This document shows, piece by piece, positions 1 to 5,662 of a stretch of 5,750 nt of DNA. The position numbers and the translations under genes were made by a program. Each line of letters opens with the position of its first letter. Position 1 is the first letter of the stretch. The notes below the pieces were generated by a model. That model did no database searches, had not been told where the DNA came from, and was given only the letters and a program-made list of their open reading frames with translations. This stretch comes from Microcaldota archaeon. GTDB taxonomy: Archaea; Micrarchaeota; Micrarchaeia; Anstonellales; Anstonellaceae. The stretch spans positions 1-5,750 of the forward strand of contig JAHFEN010000057.1 of assembly GCA_023248455.1 (NCBI GenBank). Reading direction: 5' to 3'.

Positions 1-906
1 ACTCGAGACAACATTTCGCAGGCAGCCGACGCTGAAATACTTACTGTTTTCATCTACTCAAAAATAGGGGAAAAGGAGCTCGCAGCCCTTCCGAAGCTGA
101 AGATGATCGCCACCCGCTCCACTGGCTTTGACCATATTGATACCAGGGCGTGCGCAGATAGGGGCGTCACAGTCTGCAATGTCCCTTCCTATGGCTCTGA
201 GACGGTGGCTGAGCACACCATGGCGCTTATCCTGGCTCTTGCAAAAAAGCTCGTGCCCTCCATTGAGAAAACCAGGCGGGGGGATTTCACACTGGATGGG
301 TTGAGGACCTTTGACCTGGAGAAAAAAGTCCTGGGAATTGTCGGCCTTGGAAAGATAGGCAGTCATGCTGCAAAAATGGCGCGCTCATTCGGAATGAAAG
401 TCATTGCCTATAGCCCGGATGCCGACCCTGCGCTTGCGAAAAAGGTTCGCTGCAAGCTTGTTTCCTTTGAAGAGTTGCTCGCAAAATCCGATGTTATCAG
501 CCTGCACGCCCCTCTTACACCGGATACAAAGCACATGATAAATGCCGAAACTATTGCGAGAATGAAAAATGGAGTCATACTGGTAAATACTGCACGAGGA
601 GGCCTGGTGGATGCGAAGGCACTCGTCGCTGCGCTTGAGTCGAAGAAAATCGCAGCAGCCGGCCTGGATGTCCTTGAGGAAGAGTGCAATATCAAGGAGG
701 AGCGCCAGCTGCTTTCTCCAAATTTCGCAGGTGAGTGCGACCTGAAAACTGTGCTTGCCGACCACATACTTCTTAACAAGCCCAACGTGATCGTCACCCC
801 TCACAACGCCTTCAACAGCAATGAGGCGCTGCAGAGGATATTGGACACAACAATGGAGAACATTGGGATGTTTCTGTCTGGAAAGCCAACCAACACGGTA
901 AAATGA
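1..906 (+). CDS. D-lactate dehydrogenase-type 2-hydroxyacid dehydrogenase (5' end outside window)
   Basis: NAD-dependent cytosolic oxidoreductase of the D-isomer-specific 2-hydroxyacid dehydrogenase family, probably interconverting pyruvate and D-lactate. The frame is open from base 1, so the ATG at 103 is internal; 301 residues are visible and about 30 N-terminal ones are missing compared with the roughly 330-residue family norm. Residue numbers count from base 1. The ATRSTGFDHID segment (about 37-47) is typical of the D-LDH branch. The Rossmann motif GLGKIG is at 115-120. The catalytic triad is complete: Arg199 in NTARGG, Glu228 at the end of LDVLEEE, and His268 in VTPHNAF. The choice of D-LDH over another family member rests on these branch-like motifs, and the substrate is inferred. 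It would be called ldhA if D-lactate activity were shown. Its TGA overlaps a downstream ATG (ATGA at 903-906), suggesting coupling to a small, now apparently broken ORF. Confidence 0.9.
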   Translation, partial: TRDNISQAADAEILTVFIYSKIGEKELAALPKLKMIATRSTGFDHIDTRACADRGVTVCNVPSYGSETVAEHTMALILALAKKLVPSIEKTRRGDFTLDGLRTFDLEKKVLGIVGLGKIGSHAAKMARSFGMKVIAYSPDADPALAKKVRCKLVSFEELLAKSDVISLHAPLTPDTKHMINAETIARMKNGVILVNTARGGLVDAKALVAALESKKIAAAGLDVLEEECNIKEERQLLSPNFAGECDLKTVLADHILLNKPNVIVTPHNAFNSNEALQRILDTTMENIGMFLSGKPTNTVK

Positions 907-1083
907 ACTTGTTAGTCATCACCCTAACTCTAGTTAGTTCATTGCCGCATCAGACCGTCCGCTGGGCTCGCGTTCGTCTGCCTGAGCGCCGTCATTTCCG
1001 CGTGGCACACTTATGCCGCGCTTTTCGAGGCTTTCACCATCAGCGGCACTGAATTGTTGATAAAGTTTGCTTCAGGAGGTTAA
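903..1083 (+). pseudogene. Possible frameshifted small two-helix membrane protein gene
   Basis: An ATG at 903 overlaps the dehydrogenase stop. Its frame begins with a hydrophobic stretch (MNLLVITLTLVSSLP) but then turns Arg/His-rich until a stop at 1050-1052, which looks like out-of-frame translation. The frame one base over is open from 934 to a TAA at 1081-1083. It reads as a sensible protein with a second hydrophobic segment (AGLAFVCLSAVISAW) and a mixed tail ending KFASGG, but it has no ATG, GTG or TTG of its own. Joining the two with a single +1 shift somewhere in about 934-955 gives a protein of roughly 59 residues with two hydrophobic segments. I do not recognise the family. It could be a decayed gene, a sequencing or assembly error, a programmed frameshift, or chance. 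Stop-start overlap upstream and an AGGAGGT at its very end favour a once-real gene. Confidence 0.33.
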
Positions 1084-1105
1084 ATCCACAAAACTGGAAG
1101 GTTGC

Positions 1106-1112
1106 AAGGGGA
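1106..1112 (+). promoter_or_regulatory. Shine-Dalgarno-like site for the Nramp gene
   Basis: AAGGGGA lies 8 nt before the ATG at 1121 and supports that start over the upstream TTG at 1067. A stronger AGGAGGT at 1074-1080 has no ATG, GTG or TTG at usable spacing. It is followed by TTAAAT (1080-1085), which could instead be a TATA-like element for a short-leader transcript. Confidence 0.4.
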
Positions 1113-1120
1113 TTGTTTGG

Positions 1121-2272
1121 ATGAAGCTGTCTGAAATAAACTTGTCTGAATTAATGAAAGTGTTTGGGCCTGCATGGCTCGTCATGCTGGCGGACGTTGA
1201 CGCCGCGAGCATAATAACAGCAATGCAAACCGGCGCTTCAACAAAATACGAGTTCATCATAGTGCTTCTGCTGCTCATAATACCCCTCTATTTCATTCAG
1301 GAGGTGGCAGGCCGGGTCGGATCGGTCACAAGGAAAGGCCTTGGGCACCTCATCCGTGAAAACTTCTCAAGAAAGGCAGCCATACTATTCAGTTTCCCCA
1401 TGGCAGCAGCAGACTTCCTAAGCTATGTTGTCAATTACGCAGGCATAGCAATTGGCATGTCGATTCTGGGTGTGCCACCAATAATCACATTGCCTGCAGT
1501 ATACGTGATCCATATCCTTATCGTCTACAACAAGAAATATGCCTCTGCGGAAAAAGTGCTGTTGGCATTTTCCATAGTGATGGTCGTGGCATACCTTGTC
1601 CTCATGTCACGTGGCATCTCAAACTATCCTCTGCTGCCCAACATAAACTCAGGCTTCTTCTTCCTGCTCGCCGCAAATGTGGGGGCGGTCATCATGCCGT
1701 TCATGCTCTTTTACCAGACCACTGCAACAGCCCAGAAGGGATTCCATTCTGTACAGGCAACAAAGATAGAAACCATCACTGGCGCAGTGGCCAGCCAGGC
1801 GATAATGATCGCAATAGTAATCGTAAGCAGCGGTCTTAGCCCAAACGCGGCTTTCTCCAGCACGCATGATGTCGCAAGCGCGATAATGGGCATTGGTGGG
1901 GCAAACGCACCAGCAATATTCGCCATAGGCCTGGTGGCCGCCGGCTTTCTTGCGCTGGTTGTCATATCCATGGCAAGTGCGTGGGGTGTCACTGAAGCGC
2001 TTGACATCAAGAGGGACGGCTGGTTCAAGATCTACATAATCGAGTCATTGCCTGCTGTTATAGTGCCGCTGCTTTACCCGAACCTAATCTCACTCACACT
2101 GAATCTCATGGTAGCACTGGTATTTGTGCTGATAGGCCCAGTCATAGCGCTTGGCCTATTGGCGCAAAACAACAAGCTGATGGGCAAGCATACTCTGAGC
2201 ACTTTTGACAAAATGGCATTCTGGTCCAGCGTTCTTGTAGTGATAGTTTGCGGGCTGATAGTTTTCATATGA
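1121..2272 (+). CDS. Divergent Nramp-family divalent metal transporter
   Basis: Integral membrane transporter of the Nramp (SLC11) fold, 383 aa from the ATG at 1121; probably metal uptake, with the ion unknown. About 11 hydrophobic segments fit the family: roughly 15-37, 44-60, 86-113, 118-136, 145-163, 178-199, 217-240, 264-290, 303-320, 322-347 and 366-383. The first helix begins GPAWLVMLAD, and the metal-site motif DPGN is here D27-A28-A29-S30. The sixth helix carries M192-P193-F194 where classical Nramps have MPH. The metal-ligand Asp and Met are therefore kept, while the helix-breaking Pro-Gly and the Asn and His are lost. Between TM2 and TM3 a charged loop (about 61-85) begins QEVAGRVGSVT. 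A longer version from TTG 1067 adds 18 residues outside the family homology and is less likely. The stop overlaps the next gene as ATGA. MntH-like manganese/iron transport cannot be assumed, because related non-canonical branches have altered selectivity. Confidence 0.88.
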   Translation: MKLSEINLSELMKVFGPAWLVMLADVDAASIITAMQTGASTKYEFIIVLLLLIIPLYFIQEVAGRVGSVTRKGLGHLIRENFSRKAAILFSFPMAAADFLSYVVNYAGIAIGMSILGVPPIITLPAVYVIHILIVYNKKYASAEKVLLAFSIVMVVAYLVLMSRGISNYPLLPNINSGFFFLLAANVGAVIMPFMLFYQTTATAQKGFHSVQATKIETITGAVASQAIMIAIVIVSSGLSPNAAFSSTHDVASAIMGIGGANAPAIFAIGLVAAGFLALVVISMASAWGVTEALDIKRDGWFKIYIIESLPAVIVPLLYPNLISLTLNLMVALVFVLIGPVIALGLLAQNNKLMGKHTLSTFDKMAFWSSVLVVIVCGLIVFI

Positions 2273-2460
2273 GAAGAATAAAAAAGAAAAAAAGAGAAAA
2301 AAATTTGGTGGCGATTGTGGTCAGTTTTGTTGGCGGGTTCTATATCTGCGATGACTGCAAACTGAGATATAGCGACAAGAAGATGGCTCAAAAATGCGAA
2401 CGATGGTGCCTGGCTTATCACTCGTGCAATCTTGAGATAACAAAGCATGCAATAAAATGA
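2269..2460 (+). CDS. Small cysteine-rich, probably metal-binding protein coupled to the Nramp gene
   Basis: A 63-aa protein starting at an ATG that overlaps the transporter stop (ATGA, 2269-2272). In order it has a very basic start (RRIKKKKREK, residues 2-11), a short hydrophobic run (13-26) and a Cys-rich domain: CDDC at 27-30, CERWC at 43-47 and HSC at 51-53, with His60 near the end. Five Cys and two His could form a zinc-finger-like or other metal site. The basic-then-hydrophobic N-terminus could be an inner-face membrane anchor, although 14 residues is short for a full helix. I know of no curated name; the ending SCNLEITKHAI feels familiar from small archaeal proteins, but I cannot verify this here. 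A role as metallochaperone, sensor or transporter subunit is inferred only from Cys content and coupling. A GTG at 2248 would add 7 residues but lies deeper in the transporter gene. Three A-runs (2280-2285, 2287-2293, 2297-2303) encode the lysines. Confidence 0.72.
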   Translation: MRRIKKKKREKNLVAIVVSFVGGFYICDDCKLRYSDKKMAQKCERWCLAYHSCNLEITKHAIK

Positions 2461-2466
2461 GCTTCT

Positions 2467-2498
2467 AGTTAAATAATCCGGGAATAGCTTCTTTAACT
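2467..2498 (+). terminator. Possible terminator-like inverted repeat after the Nramp unit
   Basis: AGTTAAA (2467-2473) is the exact reverse complement of TTTAACT (2492-2498), separated by 18 nt and followed by two more T. It begins 7 nt after the stop of the Cys-rich gene and precedes the tRNA promoter region. The stem is AT-rich and the T-tract short, so this is weak; part of it (TTAAATAA) could equally be promoter-like. Confidence 0.22.
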
Positions 2499-2525
2499 TT
2501 CAGCCCAAGAAAAATACGGCAGTAG

Positions 2526-2532
2526 AAATATT
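2526..2532 (+). promoter_or_regulatory. TATA-like box for tRNA-Gly
   Basis: AAATATT is centred about 24 nt before the first base of the tRNA (2553). That is the spacing expected of an archaeal TATA box if transcription begins at or near the mature 5' end. The flanks show no convincing BRE. Confidence 0.42.
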
Positions 2533-2552
2533 GTCGCAGAAAGAGTAAATTC

Positions 2553-2701
2553 GCGGATGTAGTATAACCTGGCTAGTATCTTGGCCTTCCATCAAGGAAC
2601 CCGCCGCCAACTGTCGGCGGTTCCCTTGACCCTCCGCAAGAGGGAAACAGATCTCGTTTAGAAGAAAGTCAATGGTCCGGGTTCAAATCCCGGCATCCGC
2701 A
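2553..2701 (+). tRNA. tRNA-Gly (anticodon UCC) with a 75-nt intron
   Basis: Exons 2553-2591 and 2667-2701 give a 74-nt mature tRNA. The acceptor stem GCGGATG/CATCCGC (2553-2559 / 2694-2700) is perfect. U8 is 2560. The D-stem 2562-2565/2576-2579 has two A-U and two G-U pairs, and G18G19 is 2571-2572. The anticodon stem TTGGC (2581-2585) pairs with GTCAA (2668-2672) with one G-U. The loop gives anticodon TCC at 2588-2590. The T-arm is CCGGG-TTCAAAT-CCCGG (2677-2693), and the discriminator is A2701. A15-U48 pairing is possible (2567, 2676). G1-C72, C2-G71 and the C35 C36 anticodon bases agree with glycine identity. CCA is not encoded (ACT follows), so it must be added after transcription. It reads GGA and probably GGG. 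T-rich stretches at 2728-2731 and 2781-2786 could end transcription. Confidence 0.96.
2592..2666 (+). other. Archaeal-type tRNA intron (position 37/38) with bulge-helix-bulge pairing
   Basis: The insertion follows A37 (2591) and precedes A38 (2667). CTTC (2586-2589) pairs perfectly with GAAG (2661-2664), forming the 4-bp central helix. This leaves a 3-nt bulge on each strand (2590-2592 and 2665-2667), each cut after its second base, as archaeal splicing endonucleases do. The inner helix is not a simple continuation. The intron instead folds into three back-to-back hairpins: 2593-2628 (13 bp with two single-base bulges), 2630-2644 (CCCTC/GAGGG) and 2645-2659 (AAAC/GTTT). This leaves only bases 2592, 2629 and 2660-2666 outside them, and 2661-2664 of those pair with the exon. 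I see no ORF in it. Confidence 0.9.
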
Positions 2702-2894
2702 CTCGTATTCGTCCGTTCGTTCGCTTATTTTCCCAATGGAAATTGCCGATAAGTTCCGCCGAAGATTGGATGTCTCCGCATTTTTTATCCCTCGCAAAAG
2801 AGAGCATTTTAAACCCTGCCCCCGCTTAAATTTCGTGCGGAGGGAGGGAAAACAGGCAAAATACCGCCAGCCTAAAGACTCCCCTTCCAACGGG
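2702..2894 (+). promoter_or_regulatory. purB upstream region: AT-rich promoter candidates and a long hairpin
   Basis: No credible gene is seen here. The purB frame stays open back to an ATG at 2736, but the 53 added codons do not resemble PurB. AT-rich candidates for a TATA box are TTTTTTAT (2781-2788), TTTTAAAC (2807-2814) and TTAAATTT (2826-2833). CCCTGCCCCCGC (2814-2825) can pair with GCGGAGGGAGGG (2837-2848) at 10 of 12 positions around an 11-nt AT-rich loop. If the first box is used, transcription would start near 2810 and the hairpin would sit at the RNA 5' end. Confidence 0.35.
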
Positions 2895-4226
2895 ATGGTA
2901 TCCATGGTCGTCTCGCCAATCGATTCCAGGTACAAGACCGAAATGAACGCCCTTTTCGAGGAGGAAGCGAAGATGCGCTCCTGGCTTGAGGTTGAAGTGG
3001 CCCTTGCCTACGCGCACGCCAAGCTCAGGAACATACCACTTGAAGCTGCAGTGGAAATCGAGCAGGCCGCAAAAAAGGTGGAACTGGCGCGGGTGCTGGA
3101 AATTGAAGCGGAGATACACCACGACCTCATGGCAGTTGTGAAGGCTTTGTCCGAAAAATGCCGCAAATACGGCGGCTATGTCCATTTCGGGGCGACATCC
3201 TACGACATCGAGGACACAGCAACAGGGCTCTGCCTCAAGCGGGCAATCGAGCTCATAAGAAAGCACCTCACAGTAACGCGCGAACTTCTCAAAAAGCATG
3301 CAATCGAGCGCAAGAGCCTTGTCTGCATAGCGCGCACGCACGGACAGCACGCCGTGCCCACCACTTACGGGATGAAATTCGCCCTGTGGTTTGCCGAAGC
3401 GGAGCGCAACCTTGAGCGCCTGAAGCAGGCCGAGGAAATGATCTCAGTCGGCAAAATGTCGGGCGCTGCAGGCACAATGGCGACCTTCCAGGGAAAAGGC
3501 TACGAGATACAGTCGATCGTGATGAAGTCCCTTGGCATAAAGGCAGCCAAGGTCACCAACCAGGTGGTGCAGCGCGACAGGCACGCGCAGGTCCTCTTCG
3601 CCCTCGCGCTGGTTGCGGCATGCCTTGAAAAAATGGCGAAGGAAATAAGGAATCTCCAGAGGACCGAAATAATGGAGGTTGCAGAGCCATTTTCCTCAAA
3701 GCAGGTGGGCTCCTCCACCATGCCGCAAAAGAGGAACCCCCACAAGAGCGAGCGGATCTGCTCGCTTGCCCGCCTGGTGCGCTCTAACGTGGCAGTGGCC
3801 CTTGAGAACATACCCCTCGAGCACGAGCGCGACCTCACCAATTCGGCAAACGAGCGGTTCATCTTCGCGCAAAGCTTCATAGTGACCGATTACATGCTCA
3901 AGGAAATGAACAAGCTCCTTGCAGGCCTGCAGTTCTTCCCTGAGAATATCGAGAGGAACATAGAGCTCACCAACGGCGCGGTGATGTCCGAGCGGATTAT
4001 GATAGCCCTGACCGAAAAGGGCATGGGCCGCCAGGAGGCGCACGAGCTCATGAGGCAATGCGCAATGGAAGCCTACCGCGACAAGAAGAAAATGCTGGCC
4101 GTGCTCCAGGGAAAGAAGGATGTGACCGCGTATATAAGGAGAGAGGAGCTGGAGAGGCTGTTCAAACCGAAGAACTACATCGGCGAATCCGTGGAGATTG
4201 TGGAGCGGACAATAGGCAAGGAGTGA
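2895..4226 (+). CDS. purB: Adenylosuccinate lyase
   Basis: Cytosolic homotetrameric lyase of the fumarase/aspartase superfamily. It releases fumarate from SAICAR to give AICAR (the eighth step of IMP synthesis) and from adenylosuccinate to give AMP. The start may be ATG 2895 (443 aa) or ATG 2904 (440 aa); the family N-terminus (SPIDSRYKTEM) begins right after both, and neither has a clear Shine-Dalgarno. Numbering from 2904: IHHDLMA carries His73, RTHGQHAVP carries His146, and the signature loop SSTMPQKRNPHKSE spans 270-283 with its catalytic serine at 270 or 271. These are the expected active-site elements. Length and domain order (N-terminal cap, central helical bundle, C-terminal domain) look complete. 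A start at ATG 2736 would add 53 atypical residues over promoter-like sequence. It is followed by a small ORF, glyA and folD on the same strand, consistent with a purine and one-carbon operon. Confidence 0.96.
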   Translation: MVSMVVSPIDSRYKTEMNALFEEEAKMRSWLEVEVALAYAHAKLRNIPLEAAVEIEQAAKKVELARVLEIEAEIHHDLMAVVKALSEKCRKYGGYVHFGATSYDIEDTATGLCLKRAIELIRKHLTVTRELLKKHAIERKSLVCIARTHGQHAVPTTYGMKFALWFAEAERNLERLKQAEEMISVGKMSGAAGTMATFQGKGYEIQSIVMKSLGIKAAKVTNQVVQRDRHAQVLFALALVAACLEKMAKEIRNLQRTEIMEVAEPFSSKQVGSSTMPQKRNPHKSERICSLARLVRSNVAVALENIPLEHERDLTNSANERFIFAQSFIVTDYMLKEMNKLLAGLQFFPENIERNIELTNGAVMSERIMIALTEKGMGRQEAHELMRQCAMEAYRDKKKMLAVLQGKKDVTAYIRREELERLFKPKNYIGESVEIVERTIGKE

Positions 4227-4227
4227 A

Positions 4228-4317
4228 TTGGCATTGGACAAGAGCGAATGGCTGGAACTGCTGCAGGCAGGAAGTAGATTCTCATCGACCATGTTGGGGT
4301 GTGCGCAATGCCTATGA
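4228..4317 (+). CDS. Possible 29-aa microprotein between purB and glyA
   Basis: A TTG at 4228 follows an AAGGAG (4218-4223) that lies inside the end of purB, with a short 4-nt spacer; a second in-frame TTG at 4234 has a 10-nt spacer. The predicted peptide begins LALDKSEWLELLQAG. It looks like an amphipathic helix, then has a Ser/Thr-rich stretch (RFSSTM) and ends GCAQCL with a C-x2-C pair. Its TGA (4315-4317) overlaps the glyA ATG at 4314 as ATGA, the same arrangement as at two other junctions in this window. I recognise no family. It fills nearly the whole purB-glyA gap. It could be a leader peptide, a microprotein or chance; the lack of an ATG start and the small size keep confidence low. 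Confidence 0.3.
   Translation: MALDKSEWLELLQAGSRFSSTMLGCAQCL
4296..4301 (+). promoter_or_regulatory. Shine-Dalgarno-like site for glyA
   Basis: GGGGTG contains GGTG, complementary to the 16S 3' end (CACC). It lies 6 nt before ATG 4308 and 12 nt before ATG 4314, favouring 4308. It also contains the GTG at 4299, which is therefore unlikely to be the start. Confidence 0.5.
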
Positions 4318-5561
4318 ACTCTCTTGAGACAACCGACCCGGACATATACCACATCGTGCGCATGGAACTGCAGCGGCAGCGCGAGGGCCTGGAGCTCATC
4401 CCGTCCGAGAATTTCGCCTCCCTGGCTGTCATGGAGGCGCAGGGAAGCGTGCTCACCAACAAGTATTCCGAAGGCTATCCTGGCAAGCGCTACTACGGTG
4501 GCAACCAGTTCGTGGACGAGTCGGAGACGCTTGCAATCGACCGCGCCAAGCAGATTTTCCACGCCGACCACGCCAACGTTCAGCCGCACGCTGGCTCGCA
4601 GGCGAACATGGCGGCTTATTTCGCGCTTCTTGAGCCGGGACAGAAAATAATGGGGCTCAACCTATCGCACGGGGGCCACCTCACGCACGGAAGCCCTGTG
4701 AATTTCTCAGGCAAGGTCTACAAAATCGTCCCATACAACGTCCATCCGACCACGCATCTTCTAGACTTTGACGCGATTGAGAAGCAGGCAAAGGAGGAAA
4801 AGCCCCAGCTCATTGTTGCGGGCTTCACTGCCTACCCCCGTCAGGTGGACTTTAAGCGGTTCGCAGAAATTGCAGGGGCAGCCGACTCATATTTCATGGT
4901 GGACATGGCGCACATCGCAGGCCTTATCGCAGGCAGGGCGCACCCCCAACCGTTCCCGCACGCTGATGTTGTGACAACCACCACGCACAAGACGCTTCGA
5001 GGGCCGCGCGGGGCAATGATACTCTGCAAGCAGGAATACCAGCAGATGATCGACAAGGCGGTCTTTCCCGGCCTTCAGGGAGGCCCCTTTGACCATGCCA
5101 TTGCAGCAAAGGCGGTGTGCCTGCACGAGGCAATGCAGCCGTCATTTTCGGATTACGCAAAGCTGATAGTTGAAAACGCGAAAGCCCTGGCAGAATCGCT
5201 TCTGGGAGAGGGGATGGCCCTGGTCTCTGGCGGCACTGACACGCACCTCATGGTAATTGACCTTTCGAATATGAAAATCACGGGCAAGGAGGCTCAGCTG
5301 GCTCTTGATGAGGCGAATATAACCGTAAACAAGAACACCATTCCCTATGACACGCAGTCACCGTTCGTTACAAGCGGCATACGCGTGGGCACGCCTGCCC
5401 TCACCACCCGCGGAATGGGGAAAAGCGAGATGATGGAAATCGGGAAGATGATAAAGCGAGTCTGCTCTTCGCCTTCTGACTCGGCAGTAAAGGCAAAAGT
5501 GCGCGCAGAAGTACTGGAGCTCACCAGGAAATTCCCGCTCTATCCTGAGCTTGAAGACTGA
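4308..5561 (+). CDS. glyA: Serine hydroxymethyltransferase
   Basis: Cytosolic PLP enzyme of fold type I. It converts L-serine and tetrahydrofolate to glycine and 5,10-methylene-THF, the main entry of one-carbon units. It has 417 aa from ATG 4308, the usual bacterial-type length; ATG 4314 gives 415 aa and overlaps the preceding small ORF stop. Motifs in order: LIPSENFAS; the signature EGYPGKRYYGG; GGHLTHG; Asp199 and His202 in VDMAHIAGL (PLP ring and stacking contacts); Lys228 in TTTTHKTLRGPRG, which forms the Schiff base; PGLQGGPFDH; and Arg359 in IRVGTPALTTRGM, which binds the substrate carboxylate. No key residue is missing. PGLQGGPFDH replaces the more common GGPLMH form, a mild variation. 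With folD just downstream, THF rather than methanopterin is the likely cofactor, which is an inference. Confidence 0.98.
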   Translation: MPMNSLETTDPDIYHIVRMELQRQREGLELIPSENFASLAVMEAQGSVLTNKYSEGYPGKRYYGGNQFVDESETLAIDRAKQIFHADHANVQPHAGSQANMAAYFALLEPGQKIMGLNLSHGGHLTHGSPVNFSGKVYKIVPYNVHPTTHLLDFDAIEKQAKEEKPQLIVAGFTAYPRQVDFKRFAEIAGAADSYFMVDMAHIAGLIAGRAHPQPFPHADVVTTTTHKTLRGPRGAMILCKQEYQQMIDKAVFPGLQGGPFDHAIAAKAVCLHEAMQPSFSDYAKLIVENAKALAESLLGEGMALVSGGTDTHLMVIDLSNMKITGKEAQLALDEANITVNKNTIPYDTQSPFVTSGIRVGTPALTTRGMGKSEMMEIGKMIKRVCSSPSDSAVKAKVRAEVLELTRKFPLYPELED

Positions 5562-5642
5562 ATGATGGCCATGCCAATGGCAGCATGGGGTGCAAAAATG
5601 GTCAAACCAGAGCCGAGATGGGCAAAATGGGTGCGGAAATAA
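5562..5642 (+). CDS. Doubtful 26-aa ORF between glyA and folD
   Basis: An ATG directly follows the glyA stop (TGAATG), giving a frame of 26 codons to TAA 5640-5642. The peptide is rich in Met, Trp and basic residues (it ends RWAKWVRK). No separate ribosome site is seen and no family is recognised. The stretch is full of ATGG words, several in the folD frame as well, so a chance ORF is the more likely reading. It is listed because it begins exactly at the upstream stop. Confidence 0.13.
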   Translation: MMAMPMAAWGAKMVKPEPRWAKWVRK

Positions 5643-5653
5643 TCAGGCAGCGC

Positions 5654-5657
5654 GGTG
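5654..5657 (+). promoter_or_regulatory. Shine-Dalgarno-like site for folD
   Basis: GGTG lies 5 nt before ATG 5663. This selects that codon over the in-frame upstream ATGs at 5585, 5618 and 5627. Confidence 0.45.
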
Positions 5658-5662
5658 TTATC

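Noticed and set aside
385..804. Two minus-strand ORFs of 129 and 139 codons inside the dehydrogenase gene
   Set aside because: They are antisense to a gene with a complete catalytic triad and show no motifs of their own.
1067..1120. TTG-initiated 18-residue extension of the Nramp protein
   Set aside because: The extension lies outside family homology, overlaps the end of the small upstream ORF, and ATG 1121 has its own purine-rich site at good spacing.
2702..2726. Short TCGT/CCGT/TCGC runs after the tRNA as a repeat or attachment site
   Set aside because: There are only a few imperfect 4-mers, no second copy of the tRNA 3' end in the window, and no integrase.
2736..2894. N-terminal extension of purB from ATG 2736
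   Set aside because: The 53 codons do not resemble any PurB N-terminus and overlap promoter-like AT boxes and a strong hairpin; the family start lies at 2895/2904.
2669..2935. Minus-strand ORF overlapping the tRNA, ending in CRDLNPDH
   Set aside because: This ending is the familiar antisense translation of a tRNA T-arm and acceptor, not a protein.
2826..3350. Minus-strand ORF of 174 codons opposite the purB start
   Set aside because: It mirrors the purB coding frame and has no family features or ribosome site.
3696..4589. Long minus-strand ORF of 297 codons across the purB-glyA junction
   Set aside because: It is antisense to two clearly identified enzymes, its product is Leu/Val/His-rich without any recognisable motif, and it crosses the gene boundary as a codon-bias shadow would.
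5565..5581. Palindrome ATGGCCAT and a GCCAT/ATGGC stem after glyA as a terminator
   Set aside because: The stem is only 5 bp, has no T-tract after it, and folD seems to continue the operon.
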